The notes under the pieces were generated by a model. It saw nothing but the letters and a program-made list of their open reading frames with translations. It had not been told where the DNA came from and ran no database searches. From Chrysomallon squamiferum (Eukaryota; Mollusca; Gastropoda; Neomphalida; Peltospiridae), in the NCBI GenBank assembly GCA_012295275.1, contig CM022667.1, positions 14,778,168 to 14,842,167 on the forward strand: a stretch of 64,000 bases of DNA. The letters are read 5' to 3'. A program made the position numbers and the translations under genes. This document shows, one piece after another, positions 1 to 11,637 of this stretch. Every line of letters begins with the position of its first letter. Positions within the stretch are counted from its first letter, which is position 1.

Positions 1-609
1 ATTTTAAATAGTATTATAAATGAAGATCAGAAGGGATTTGTAGAAAGACGGTTAACTGGGTAAATATAAAGACACTGTCTGATATTTTATTCGAAAGTAA
101 GACTAATAACATAACAGGACTAACACTTTTAATTGATTTTGAAAAAGAGTTTAATTCTACATCAATGCAATTCATACACAAAACTTTTCAATATTTTTAT
201 TTCGGTCCATCAATTCGTAGATGGGTTTCTACGTTTTACAATAATGCAACGGCATATATTTTACTAAACGGACATCTCTCCGAACCCTTTAACATAGAAA
301 CAGGTTGTCGGAAAGGAGATCCTCTTTCGCCACATTTATATATTTTATGTGTAGAAATTCTTGGAATTCTTGTTCGGCCAAATCCTCTAATTAAAAGAAT
401 TGATATATATGGTTTAGAATATAAAACTGGACAAGTTGCTGATGACTCTCAATTGTATTTAGATGGATCTCCTTCCTCTCTTAGAAATGCAATACATACT
501 TTAGATATTTTTAGAGATATATCGGGCCTGATAATAAATATAGGAAAAACAAAAATTCTTGGCTTAGGTCCAACTGGTTTAGGTCCCATATGGCAGATAA
601 AGCACTAAA
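1..609 (+). mobile_element. LINE reverse transcriptase fragment, copy A
   Basis: This is the middle and end of a non-LTR retrotransposon RT domain, cut by the window edge. The fingers-to-palm stretch (IDFEKEF) is followed by a Met at 165 that opens a 147-codon frame with GCRKGDPLSP, and the usual YADD catalytic box reads VADD. A stop (TAA near 60) interrupts the frame before it, so the copy is not autonomous. RT style suggests an L1/Tx1-like LINE; the clade call is tentative. It is nearly identical to copy C at 11.05-11.64 kb and sits the same distance upstream of a macin gene, so it travels as part of the tandem unit. Confidence 0.85.
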
Positions 610-1036
610 TGTAACAGTGCAAACAATAATTCAGTTGTTATTGTTAATATCAAGTCTTCAGTTTAACTAATACAACTGAACTCTCCCCTGAAGTTCTGAA
701 AGCCGAGAAAATGAAGTCTAACATCTACATACTCACACACACACACGCGCACACACAGCACCACAAACTCATCCACACGCATATATGCATGTATATATAA
801 ATAACCTATACACTTACGCTGTATAAGAAATATATATTTATTTTTATTTATATTTTACTATCAGGCTACCCCATTAAATTTTAAAATTTAAACATGTAGT
901 ATTCTAGTATGTATATGTGTGTGTGCGTGTTTGCGTACGTGCCTGTCTGCTTGGTTCATAGTCGACTTATGTATTCCTTTCATCCTTCTAGTTTTCCTTT
1001 CTCTCGCATTATTTCAGGTTTATACAAAACACAAAT
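610..1036 (+). other. Macin A upstream region and 5'UTR acceptor
   Basis: Contains a short CA repeat near 730-760 and AT-rich DNA. A pyrimidine-rich tract ends in a good splice acceptor (AG at 1016-1017), leaving a 19-nt leader before the macin ATG. The same layout is present in units B and C. This suggests a non-coding first exon further upstream, which I could not locate. Confidence 0.45.
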
Positions 1037-1342
1037 ATGGCTTCTTTGACTGTTATGTCTCTGCTACTAGGCGTGGTCGTTCTGACCATGTTGCCAGCCA
1101 TTCCTCAAGTCGAGGCTAACATCACTACCGAGTGCTGGGAGAGGTGGAGCAGTTGTAACCTCTGGAGTTCCGCCGCAACCGGATCTCTGTGGCAGACATG
1201 CGCACAACGATGTCAATGTAAAGGAAGCGCTACTGGAACTTGTCTTCTTGCACAGTTAAACTGTCCGCTGCCTAGCGAAGCCTACCAGTGTCAATGTCGC
1301 GGACAGAGAAGTGGACCAAAACCTTCCTGGTGCAAGTTTTAA
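1037..1342 (+). CDS. Macin-family antimicrobial peptide precursor A
   Basis: The 101-residue precursor has a hydrophobic signal peptide of about 27 residues ending near VEA. The mature peptide of about 74 residues has ten cysteines. Macin hallmarks are visible: CWERWSSC, W-S-S-x-x-T-G-x-L-W, RCQCKG, C-P-L, AYQCQC and the C-terminal GPKPSWC. Known macins (theromacin, hydramacin, mytimacin) are secreted cationic peptides, disulfide-knotted, that kill or aggregate bacteria. An N-glycosylation sequon (NIT) lies at the predicted mature N terminus. The ATG follows a splice acceptor by 19 nt; the coding part is one exon. A poly(A) signal AATAAA lies at 1367-1372. The protein is identical to copy C. 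Confidence 0.93.
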   Translation: MASLTVMSLLLGVVVLTMLPAIPQVEANITTECWERWSSCNLWSSAATGSLWQTCAQRCQCKGSATGTCLLAQLNCPLPSEAYQCQCRGQRSGPKPSWCKF

Positions 1343-2146
1343 GAGACATTGAAAATTTGATATCAGAATAAAAGAAGCAGTGAAAATCATTCTTTTTAAT
1401 AAGTACAAGCTAATAAATCAACTTAACAAATGAAAACAAAGAATGTTGGTGGTTTGTACAGCGCTCTTGTTTTATTTTGCTAAATATTTTTAATTATTGT
1501 CTATTAGGAACAGGTGATTTTATTATTTCACGTTTTATTATTCCTTTTTTAAAATAGGGCGATGACAAGATTTCTTATAATGTAAGAAATACTTATATTT
1601 ATATAATTATACGATATAATTAGATGTAATTTCTGTGGTATAAAGTCTATACTATAAGCAGTAACCATGAAAAGTATTTGAAATGGGGCAGTGAAAAAAT
1701 TAAAGATTAGAATCCTATGACGTATTTCTTGTGTCTGGATACATATTTCTTATAAAAGTTTGTCAATATAAAGTCTTCTACCAGCGGGACATTGTCTCGA
1801 CATTTATCCCAGTTGAGGACTGGGAAGGTGCCAGTTCATAGTTATACTTGGCCATTTTCCATGTCAGTGGTTCGTCTATGAACTAAAAATGTTTTTGTTT
1901 GGTTTTATATATGCTACCATTTTGTCTCTGAATGTCCGTTAAACTGATTGTCAACAGCATGTAAAATACAAGTTAGCTTATTACCACACTCAACGTTGTT
2001 TTATAGGAAAATGAAAATATTCTTAAACTGCTGTTAATTATATCAACTGCCAACATCAGGTGATTCTATGACACAATTACAAAATATTATACTGAAGAAA
2101 ACATTTCGTGTTTACGTTCTCATTTTTATTTTTATTTTTGAATAAG

Positions 2147-2150
<4 letters not shown>
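1343..2150 (+). repeat. Conserved 3' flank of macin A unit
   Basis: About 800 bp that recur almost unchanged after macins B (7654-8460) and C (12380-13190). The poly(A) signal at 1367 marks the end of the transcript; the rest has no convincing coding frame. It belongs to the tandem unit and measures how young the duplications are. Confidence 0.8.
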
Positions 2151-2207
<57 letters not shown>

Positions 2208-2320
2208 TAACATAATTCTCAAAATTTGATATCAATTTGAATAAAAGAAGAAGAAGTGAAAATTATTCTTTTTATTACGTACAAGCTAATAAATAATGAA
2301 GAAAAGAATACTGTTTTTTT
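2151..2320 (+). repeat. (GT)n microsatellite followed by macin 3'UTR relic
   Basis: A pure GT tract (about 2151-2206) is followed at about 2217-2305 by a second partial copy of the macin 3'UTR, including AATTTGATATCA, an AATAAAAGAAG poly(A) region and the ACAAGCTAATAAAT motif, with no coding part before it. It looks like the remains of a deleted macin unit joined at the microsatellite. Confidence 0.65.
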
Positions 2321-2904
2321 CTGTGTACGGCAGTCCGATTTTATCTCTTTTACTTGAAGCAACCCATATGCTCTTTTTCCATGTAATCATCGGAAGGATT
2401 ATTTCTGTAAAAGAAGACATCTTCTCACACATCATATTGATATCACTAAAAACGTACAAACACAGCTTGCATTTCAGAAGGTCTACTGTTCTTGGACACT
2501 AATGACAGATAGCTGTCTGTCATAGTGATGTGGTTTCAATTTTCAGTTGTTAACGTTGTGTAAGTGGCATTCGTGTGTGGCTTTCACATTTTCAAATGAC
2601 TAATTACTAAATGTTGGTCTTGTTTTCAAAGAAGTTTATCCAGGCTGAGAATCCTTTATCCGGATTTCCAAATGTTTCGGGTTCTGGAATACTGTTCAGC
2701 GGCGATTTCAGGTATAAAATATATCATAAAGTATAGAGACCATCTCCTCTCTCCAGAAAAAAAAAGAAAAAAAAAAAGAACAGTATCTAAAACAGAATGC
2801 TACATATTACTTTATCATAGAAAATAGAATGTTGCATATTGCATTATCATTAACGATGGAAATATTTATTCACTACTTAGATTCAGCGACAGTCAGTCAG
2901 AGAC

Positions 2905-2985
<81 letters not shown>

Positions 2986-3349
2986 AGACAACAATGAGAA
3001 GGAAATCTGAAGATAATAAAGCTTTTACCAGGAGAATAATAGAAAAGGATCCTTCTATCGTAAATTTTGACAGTGAATGTAGCATGTGAAGTGAAATTAT
3101 TACAGGGTCATTCTTACAGTAGGGTCCTAATTTGTAGCAGTCAAAATACAGATCATGATTGGTGATTATGTCAGTTCCATCTAATAAACATCTTTTTATG
3201 TGCCAGGGCGGTTTATAGGGGAGGGTCACACAAAATGATTAAATTAATTTTATATTTAATATTATTTCTTTTATATAAAACTGTTGTAATTGAATATCAA
3301 CTTAATAGCACACACATTTCAAAACAATAAGTAAGTAAGTAGTAGTAGT

Positions 3350-3416
<67 letters not shown>

Positions 3417-3687
3417 ATAACAATAATAATAATACCTGTCCTACCTACAGAGCCATATGGTTTAGTAGTAATCTTAATAGTTTTTTTTTTTTTTTTTTTT
3501 AAAATTTTATTAATTTATGTAAGAAACATTATTAATATATTTTATGTGTTTATGTCAGTTTGTGTGTCTGTATCTGCGCATGCGCTTGCGTGTGTGTTTG
3601 TGCTGCAGAACTGTTTTAGTAAAAATAAGGTTTATCGATTATGTACATACATAACTAACACATACATACATACATACATACAACATT

Positions 3688-3723
<36 letters not shown>

Positions 3724-4105
3724 CATACACACACACACATATATAGACATAGAACGATATATATTGTCATGATAATAATCTATATATCTGAGTATTTATT
3801 TATCTCTGTCTCTCTGCGTGTATATATATTACCTAAAAACATCAAGTAATTCTTTGACATAGTTATATAGTGAAGAAAAGATCGTAAGTCAGTCTGCTCG
3901 TATATCAAATCAATTTTCCCAAACGAAATTAATTGAAATACTATTAATCCGTTCCAGCCCCCCAAAACCACTCCATTATTTTATTTTTTTTTTAAATTTC
4001 TAAATAAGAAAAATGTATATTTAGATGACAAATATTGTATAAAAACAAAACAAAAGAGAATGTAAAGAAATAAATTGTTTTTGTAAAGTATAAAGGGATA
4101 GGGTT
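2321..4105. other. AT-rich intergenic DNA with microsatellites
   Basis: No supported gene. It holds an (AG)n tract at about 2909-2983, an (AGT)n tract with AGC interruptions at about 3341-3418, a T-run near 3481-3500, GT-rich DNA at 3540-3600 and an AT tract at about 3690-3720. Open frames here consist of simple repeats or are short and unsupported. Confidence 0.6.
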
Positions 4106-4109
4106 TGTC

Positions 4110-4507
4110 CATGTTTTGATGGACAGAGTTACAGCCTTTATCGACTCTTTCTGCTTCAGTATTTCACACATCGTAAAGTACTACGCTGCTACTGCCTAGC
4201 CATGTTGACTACACGCACACCTCGCTCATATGTTTCTGTGATTTCATGCTATCATTCAATGGACATCATCCGCTTCTTCTTCTCAAAACTGTCCCTTTCC
4301 CTCACTTTCCTAGGATCCATGGCAATGTGGCAAAATACTGCATAAAACACGACCACAACACAACAGAGATGTTTCCACGGCGAGGTAACCACAGGAAGCA
4401 AACGTGTGAGACGCTGGATGCTGGCTGAATGTTGAGTTGAATCGACAGTGTGAGCGCTCGTAACTCGGAAAACTCGTAAGTTGGGGCACACGTAACTCGA
4501 GGTATCA

Positions 4508-4510
<3 letters not shown>
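4110..4510 (-). mobile_element. pogo/Tigger-like DNA transposon 5' end, degenerate
   Basis: Reading the minus strand from 4510 there is a terminal sequence CAGTGATACCTCGAG directly next to TA (4511-4512), the usual pogo/Tigger start and target site. About 170 bp further in is an ATG opening MDPRKVRERDSFEKKKRMM, the N terminus typical of Tigger/CENP-B-like transposases. After SIE the frame stops, but shifted frames still show ERGVRV and a helix-turn-helix remnant with several stops. Homology fades near 4110. It is a truncated, dead copy. Confidence 0.75.
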
Positions 4511-4545
<35 letters not shown>

Positions 4546-4649
4546 TGAAATTTATGGAAGCTTCTATTCCGTCAAAAAGGAAAAAATAGAAATAAAATAA
4601 AGAACAATATATAAAATATATATATCAGTATAATTTCACGATAAATACG

Positions 4650-4875
4650 TTTGAATACTGTCAGTAACACACTTTGTGAGACAATAAAACTATGATACAT
4701 ATGCATTCCGGTTGAGTAATAAAAATAAAATCAATAAAAACACTTTCAGTTAAACAGAAAGCAGTGAATCACGTGAAAGCATTAATGTGAATAAAAAACT
4801 AAAACTATAATGAGATACAATGCGCATATTCATAAATAATTGTGCCTAAATAAAACTTTTCTGACAGTATTCAAA
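4650..4875 (+). mobile_element. 226-bp TIR element (MITE), forward orientation, unit B
   Basis: Perfect 15-bp terminal inverted repeats bound it: TTTGAATACTGTCAG at 4650-4664 and its reverse complement at 4861-4875. The interior is AT-rich with no coding frame. It recurs in the same orientation at 9395-9620 and reversed near 13929-14129 and 18485-18686, always next to the same right flank (TATTTRTAGTGAAATTA). Class II MITE is the likely identity; transposase family unknown. Confidence 0.75.
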
Positions 4876-5226
4876 GGTATTTGTAGTGAAATTACTGTTT
4901 GTTTCAGCTTCAGTGAATATTGAAAACATTTAGAAGTCAAGCTCAGGTATTCAGAATGTTTCATTTTCATAAACCAAGAAGGTTACATAATTATTAGTTC
5001 TATATATCCATTTTTCTCCTGTTTCTTCGTATTATTACTAGTCGAACTGTTAGTAACACACTCTCTCTCTCTCACACACACACACATACACACACATACA
5101 CATACACACACACACAAATTTTACAGTGAATATGTATGTGTTTGTTTGTAAGTATGTGCGTTATTCTTACACGAAATTTACTATTTTATTTCTTACGTAT
5201 TCATCTTTTGTTATATCATTACTGGA
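4876..5226. repeat. Unit B flank before LINE, with CT/CA repeats
   Basis: Shared with 9621-9956 (unit C) and, more diverged, with 14130-14325 (unit D) and 18687-19034. It holds a CT then CA tract near 5061-5115 and no coding frame. It is the constant DNA between the MITE and the LINE in each array unit. Confidence 0.6.
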
Positions 5227-6898
5227 TTACTTTCTTGTATTTCCAAATATTTTTTGATATAGTATTAGATGCTAAAATAATAATGCCGTATAGATCTGAC
5301 TAAAATGCTATTAAAATAACATGTAATTTTACTAATAAAGAATGCGGTAGAGGATATTGGAAATTTAACAACTCCCTATTAAAGGACCCATCTTATTGAA
5401 GTCACATTAAAAATATAATAAAAGACACTAAAAACCAGTTTAAAATGAAGCTGTCCAATTGATAAGTAGTGCTGATTTAAATTTTAAGATGTCGGTATCA
5501 TTATTTTTTGAAATATTGTTAGTACAAATAAGAGGTAAAACGATACCGTATACTACTTGGAAAAATCGTCATGAGTTAAAAGACGAAACTGACTTAGAAA
5601 CAAAAATATCTACTAGTGAAAAATAAATAACTACTAATTTTCAGAACATAGATGAAAATATTTTTGATGAACTGCAAAACGCACAACAGAAATTAGAAAC
5701 TATCAGAGATAATAAAACAGAAGCTGCACATATACGGTCAAGACCATAGTCACTTCAATTAGGCGACAAGCCAAGTGCATATTTTTATTGTTTAGAAACT
5801 AGAAATTATGTTTCAACGGCAGTTTTAAAATTAGAGACGCCTACAGGAATAATTACTTCGACAGGAGAAATATTAAACGAGCAGAAGCGTGTTTACCAGT
5901 CATCATATAGCTTTAAAAGTGTTTCGACTAAACATGTTAACGACCTGATTAACACAGAAACTTAACAAAGAAACTGCAAATAAATCAGAAGGTAAAACAT
6001 GTATGCAGGAGTTAGTATAGACGTTAAAAAAAATGAAGAATAATAAAAGTCCAGGTGTAGATGGATTTACGATTGAGTTTTCCAAATTCTTGTGGACAGA
6101 TTTCGGTGACTTTGTTTTAGAAAACTGTAAATGAAGGGTATTATAAGGAAGAGTTGTCTGTATCACTTAGAAGATGGGTAATTACTTGTATTCCAAAAGC
6201 AAATAAGAACAGACATCTTTTAGAAAACTGGAGACCTACATCACTGTTAAATGTTATTTTTAAACTAGCATCCGCCTGCATAGAAGCGCGAATAAAGCCA
6301 GTTTTAAATGAAGATCAGAAGGGATTTGCAGAAAGACGCTTTACTGGGGAACATATAAAGACACTGTATGATATTTTATTCGAAAGTAAAACTAATAACA
6401 TAACAGGACTAATACTTTTAATTGATTTTGAAAAAGAGTCTAATTCTATATCAATGCAGTTCATACACAAAACTTTACAATATTTATATTTCGATCCATC
6501 AATTCGTAGATGGGTTTCTACGATTTACAATAATGCAACGGCATATATTTTACAAAACGGACATCTCTCCGAACCCTTTAACATAGAAAGAGGTTGTCGG
6601 CAAGGAGATCCCCTTTCACCATATTTATTTATTTTATGTGTAGAAATTCTTGGAATTCTTGTCCGGCCAAATCCTCTAATTAAAGGAATTGATATATGGG
6701 GTTTAGAATATAAAACTGGACACGTTGCTGATGACTCTCAATTGTATTTAGATGGATCTCCTTCCTCTCTTAGAAATGCAATACATACTTTAATAATTTT
6801 TAGAGACATATCGGGCCTGAAAATAAATTTAGGAAAAACAAAAACTATTGGCTTAGGTCCCATTTGTTTAGGTCCCATATGGCAGATAAAGCACTAAA
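5227..6898 (+). mobile_element. LINE fragment (endonuclease end to RT), copy B
   Basis: The start matches the end of a LINE apurinic endonuclease domain (R-S-D-x-N-A, then G-R-G-Y-W-K-F-N-N-S-L-L-K-D), broken by stops. From 6154 a 247-codon frame covers RT: WRPTSLLNVIFK, a fingers/palm block (LLIDFEKE), GCRQGDPLSPYLFILCVEI and VADD in place of YADD. The frame ends at TAA 6895-6897. A 12-nt gap after the R-I-K-P-V-L motif is shared with copy C but absent from A and D. Non-autonomous and probably inactive. Confidence 0.85.
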
Positions 6899-7347
6899 TG
6901 TAACAGTGCAAACAATAATTCAGTTGTTATTGTTAATATCAAGTCTTCAGTTAAACTACTACCATTTAACTCTCCCCGGAAATTCTGAAACTGTTTTTCA
7001 GTAGCCGAGAAATTGGTGTCTTACATCTATGTACTCACGTACACACACACAACCACAACCACACACACACACATATATGCAAGTATGTATGTATCTATAT
7101 ATAAATAACCTAAACACTTACACCCTGTCAGGAATATAAATCTTTTTAAATGTTTAGATTTAGATTCTACTATCAGGCTATCCCATTAAATTTTAAAATT
7201 TGAACCTGTAGTATTCTAGTATGTATATGTGTGTGTGCGCCTGTGCGTACGTGCCTGTATGGTTGGTTCATAGTCGACTTATGTATTCCTTTCATCCTTT
7301 TATTTTCCTTTTTCTCGCATTATTTCAGGTTTAAACAAAACACAAAT
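6899..7347 (+). other. Macin B upstream region and 5'UTR acceptor
   Basis: Paralogous to 610-1036. A CA-rich tract lies near 7038-7070, and a pyrimidine tract ends in an AG near 7327 shortly before the macin ATG. No coding frame is supported; a weak upstream frame that joins the macin frame lies within the predicted intron/leader. Confidence 0.45.
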
Positions 7348-7653
7348 ATGGCTTCTTTGACTGTTATGTCTCTGCTACTAGGCGTGGTCGTTCTGACCAT
7401 GTTGCCAGCCATTCATCAAGTCGAGGCTAACATCACTACCGAGTGCTGGGAGAGGTGGAGCAGTTGTAACCTCTGGAGTTCCGCCGCAACCGGATCTCTG
7501 TCGCTGACATGCGCACAACGATGTCAATGTAAAGGACGCGCTGGTGGAAGTTGCGTTCTTGCACATTCAAAATGTCCGCTGGCTACCGAAGCTTACCTGT
7601 GTGAGTGTTACGGACAGAGAAGTGGACCAAAACCTTCCTGGTGCAAGTTTTAA
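7348..7653 (+). CDS. Macin-family antimicrobial peptide precursor B (diverged)
   Basis: The 101-residue precursor matches A and C for the first half (signal peptide, NITTECWERWSSC) except one P-to-H change, and in the last dozen residues (GQRSGPKPSWCKF). In between it differs at about 14 positions, including loss of the conserved Trp in the LW motif (now LS), S-to-R, N-to-K, Q-to-E and R-to-Y. All ten cysteines are kept. This pattern suggests the variable loops were remodelled while the fold was preserved. Poly(A) signal AATAAA follows near 7678. Secreted, presumably antimicrobial. Confidence 0.93.
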   Translation: MASLTVMSLLLGVVVLTMLPAIHQVEANITTECWERWSSCNLWSSAATGSLSLTCAQRCQCKGRAGGSCVLAHSKCPLATEAYLCECYGQRSGPKPSWCKF

Positions 7654-8579
7654 GAGACAGTGAAAATTTGATATCAGAATAAAAGAAGCAGTGAAAATTA
7701 TTCTTTTTATCAAGTACAAGCTAATAAATCAACTTAACAAATGAAAAGAAAGAATGTTGGTTTTTGTACAGCACTCCTGTTTTATTTTGCTAAATATTTT
7801 TAATTATTGTCTATTAGGAACAGGTGATTTTATTATTTCACGTTTTATTATTCCTTTTTTAAAATAGGGCGATGACAAGATTTCTTATAATGTAAGAAAT
7901 ACTTATATTTATATAATTATACGATATAATTAGATGTAATTTCTGTGGTATAAAGTCTATACTATAAGCAGTAACCATGAAAAGTATTTGAAATGGGGCA
8001 GTGAAAAAATTAAAGATTAGAATCCTATGACGTATTTCTTGTGTCTGGATACATATTTCTTATAAACGTTTGTCAATATAAAGTCTTCTACCAGCTGGAC
8101 ATTGTCTCGACATTTGTCCCAATTCAGGACTGGGAAGGTGCCAATTCTCAGTCATACTTGGCCATTTTCCATGTCAGTGGTCCGTCTATGAACTAAAAAT
8201 GTTTTTGTTTGGTTTTATATATGCTACCATTTCGTCTCTGAATGTCCGTTAAACTGATTGTCAACAGCATGTAAAATACAAGTTAGGTTATTACCACACT
8301 CAACGTTGTTTTATAGGAAAATGAAAATATTCTTAAACTGCTGTTAAATGTATCAACTGCCAACATCAGGTGATTCTATGACACAATTACAAAATATTAT
8401 ACTGAAGACAACATTTCATGTTTACGTTCTCGTTTTTATTTTTATTTTTGAATAAGTTTCTGTGTGTGTGTGAGTGTGTGTGTATGTGTGTGGTTTTGTA
8501 TAATTTAATAATTCTGTTCATGAAATACCAAGAGAACAGTAATATTAAACCGTAAGACTATTATTTTGACATTATTACA

Positions 8580-8580
<1 letters not shown>
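7654..8580 (+). repeat. Conserved 3' flank of macin B unit
   Basis: Nearly identical to 1343-2150 and 12380-13260, ending in a GT tract around 8460-8492 and a TGTTCATGAAATACCAAGAG stretch shared with unit C at about 13242. No coding frame beyond the poly(A) signal. Confidence 0.75.
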
Positions 8581-8641
<61 letters not shown>

Positions 8642-8690
8642 GCATCGTTTATTCTAGAGTAATAGTACAGCCAGACACAATTTTCTCTCT

Positions 8691-8724
<34 letters not shown>

Positions 8725-8746
8725 CTGTGTGTGCGTGTGTGTGTGT
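8581..8746. repeat. (TA)n and (GT)n microsatellites
   Basis: A pure TA tract spans about 8581-8636, and a GT tract with interruptions spans about 8693-8746. The open frame crossing them is an artefact of the repeats. A shortened version exists in unit C at 13312-13408. Confidence 0.8.
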
Positions 8747-8759
8747 GAAACAGTTATGA

Positions 8760-9190
8760 ATATCCTTTTTATTTCTTTATCCTTTACTTTTCTAACGAAA
8801 TACAAGCTTTCATACTTTTCAATGAATGCAAATACATTCTTAGAAAAGTAACAAGTTCTTTATAAAAAATTCAGATTGAAATTTTATCAAACCTCCTATG
8901 ACAAACTATCAGAAAATTAGATTTTTTTGGATAAAATCAACATTTTGCTCTAATCTTTCTATATTTGTCTTCAAACTGTGCCTTGGACAATTCAAACTCC
9001 TTGCAGATAGATACAGATAACACAGACTACTCTAAATGTTACATGAATGTTTCACACTGAATGTGTCACAGATCATCTGACTGGAGTTACAGTATCCTTC
9101 TTTATCTTTTACTAACTGATTTCTCTAATAGATCTAGCAATCTTTTTACTTCCTCTGTAGTTAACATTTTCCTGAAAACTAAACATATAT
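8760..9190 (-). pseudogene. Relic of CENPN 3' end inside the macin array
   Basis: This stretch is a diverged copy of 26.7-27.0 kb, the 3'UTR and last codons of the intact CENPN gene. The best block is about 8978-9093, matching 26869-26991 (CTGTGCCTTGGACAAT, then ATCATCTGACTGGAGTTACA, which encodes the reverse of the final TVTPVR residues). It then skips to sequence like the last intron/exon junction (near 9157-9180). The coding part of exon 9 is deleted, so it makes no protein. Confidence 0.7.
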
Positions 9191-9394
9191 GTATGGATGG
9201 ATGTATATCTATATATTAAATGTTACTATATTAGTATAGACAAGAGGGTTACTTCACAAAATTCTCTGAAAATACTTTTCACCTCCAGATCAAAGCAGAA
9301 ACTATATAATCATCAGAAAGAAAATATCGATGCTTTGTGGAGTTTTTATCCTTAATGTTTGCTTTGTTTTATTATGCATGTGAAATTAAGTACG
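9191..9394. repeat. Unit B/C junction segment
   Basis: Matches 13452-13665 after unit C (GGATGGATGTATATCTATAT, then CACCTCCAGATCAAAGCAGA). It is the right end of the array unit; no coding frame. Confidence 0.6.
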
Positions 9395-9620
9395 TTTGAA
9401 TACTGTCAGTAACACACTTTGTGAGACACTAAAACTATGATACATATGCATTCCGGTTGAGTAATAAAAATAAAATCAATAAAAACACTTTCAGTTAAAC
9501 AGAAAGCAGTGAATCATGTGAAAGCATTAATGTGAATAAAAAACTTTAACTATAATGAGATACAATGCGCATATTCATAAATAATTGTGCCTAAATAAAA
9601 CTTTTCTGACAGTATTCAAA
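9395..9620 (+). mobile_element. 226-bp TIR element (MITE), forward orientation, unit C
   Basis: Same element as 4650-4875, with intact 15-bp terminal repeats at 9395-9409 and 9606-9620 and only a few substitutions. Its position in the unit is the same, so it was copied with the unit rather than inserted anew. Confidence 0.75.
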
Positions 9621-9956
9621 GGTATTTGTAGTGAAATTACTGTTTGTTTCAGCTTCAGTGAATATTGAAAACATTTAGAAGTCAAGCTCAGGTATTCAGA
9701 ATGTTTCATTTTCATAAACCAAGAAGGTTACATAATTATTAGTTCTCTATATCCATTTTTCTCCTGTTTCTTCGTATTATTACTAGTCGAACTGTTAGTA
9801 AGACACACTCTCTCTCTCACACACACACACATACACACACATACACATACACACACACAAATTTTACAGTGAATATGTATGTGTTTGTTTATAAGTATGT
9901 GCGTTATTCTTACCCGAAATTTACTATTTTATTTCTTACGTATTCATCTTTTGTTA

Positions 9957-11637
9957 TATCATTACTGGATTACTTTCTTGTATTTCCAAATATTTTTTGA
10001 TAAAATATTAGATGCTAAAATAGTAATGCCGTATAGATCTGACCATAATGCGATTAATATAACATGTAATTTTGCTAATACAGAATGCGGTAGAGGATAT
10101 TGGAAATTTAACAACTCCCTATTAAAGGACCCATCTTATTGTACTCTAATTAAAAATATAATAAAAGACACTAAAAACGAATATGTTATACCAGTTAAAA
10201 ATGATAAGTAGTGCTGATTTATATTTTAAGATATCGGTATCATTATTTCTAGAAATATTGTTAGTACAAATAAGAGGTAAAACGATACCGTATACTACTT
10301 GGAAAAAACGTCAGGAGTTAAAAGACGAAACTGACTTAGAAACAAAAATATCTACTACTGAAATAAATAAATACTAATTTTCAGAACATAGATGAAAATA
10401 TTTTTGATGAACTGCAAAACGCACAACAGAAATTAGAAACTATCACAGATAATGAAACAGAAGCTGCATATATACGGTCAAGAACGTTGTCAATTCAATT
10501 AGGTGACAAGCCAAGTGCATATTTTCATTGTTTAGAAACTAGAAATTATGTTTCAAAGACAATTTTAAACTTAGAGACGCCTACAGGAATAATTACTTCG
10601 ACAGGAGAAATATTCCCAGTCATTTTACCAGTCATTATACAGCTTTAAAAGTGTTTCGACTAAACATTTTAACGACCTGATTAACACAGATACTCCGAAA
10701 CTTAATAAAGAAACTGCAAATAAATCAGAAGTTAAAACATGTATGGAGGGGTTAGTATCGACGTTAAAAAAAATGAAGAATAATAAAAGTCCAGGTGTAG
10801 ATGGATTTACGATTGAGTTTTTCAAATTCTTGTGGACAGATTTCAGTGACTTTGCTTTAGAAAACTGTAAATGAAGGGTATTATAAGGAAGAGTTGTCTG
10901 TATCACTTAGAAGATGGGTAATTACTTGTATTCCAAAAGCAAATAAGAACAGACATCTTTTAGAAAACTGGAGACCTACATCACTGTTAAATGTTATTTA
11001 TAAACTAGCATCCGCCTGCATAGAAGCGCGAATAAAGCCAGTTTTAAATGAAGATCAGAAGGTCTTTGTAGAAAGACGGTTAACTGGGTAAATATAAAGA
11101 CACTGTCTGATATTTTATTCGAAAGTAAGACTAATAACATAACAGGACTAACACTTTTAATTGATTTTGAAAAAGAGTTTAATTCTACATCAATGCAATT
11201 CATACACAAAACTTTTCAATATTTTTATTTCGGTCCATCAATTCGTAGATGGGTTTCTACGTTTTACAATAATGCAACGGCATATATTTTACTAAACGGA
11301 CATCTCCCGGAACCCTTTAACATAGAAACAGGTTGTCGGAAAGGAGATCCTCTTTCGCCACATTTATATATTTTATGTGTAGAAATTCTTGGAATTCTTG
11401 TTCGGCCAAATCCTCTAATTAAAAGAATTGATATATGGGGTTTAGAATATAAAACTGGACAAGTTGCTGATGACTCTCAATTGTATTTAGATGGATCTCC
11501 TTCCTCTCTTAGAAATGCAATACATACTTTAGATATTTTTAGAGATATATCGGGCCTGATAGTAAATATAGGAAAAACAAAAACTATTGGCTTAGGTCCC
11601 ACTGGTTTAGGTCCCATATGGCAGATAAAGCACTAAA
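9957..11637 (+). mobile_element. LINE fragment (endonuclease end to RT), copy C
   Basis: The endonuclease end is better preserved than in B: a frame at 9879-10211 reads through PYRSDHNAINITC and RGYWKFNNSLLKDPSYC before a stop. RT is split: 10894-11091 (WRPTSLLNVIYK), ending in a TAA at the same place as copy A, then 11193-11636 with GCRKGDPLSP and VADD. Several frameshifts and stops make it non-functional. The last 590 bp are nearly identical to copy A. Confidence 0.85.

Noticed and set aside
919-1119. Alternative frames overlapping macin leaders (also at 11947 and 7231)
   Set aside because: They run through the predicted intron and GT-rich leader, and the frame that joins macin uses a start upstream of the splice acceptor.
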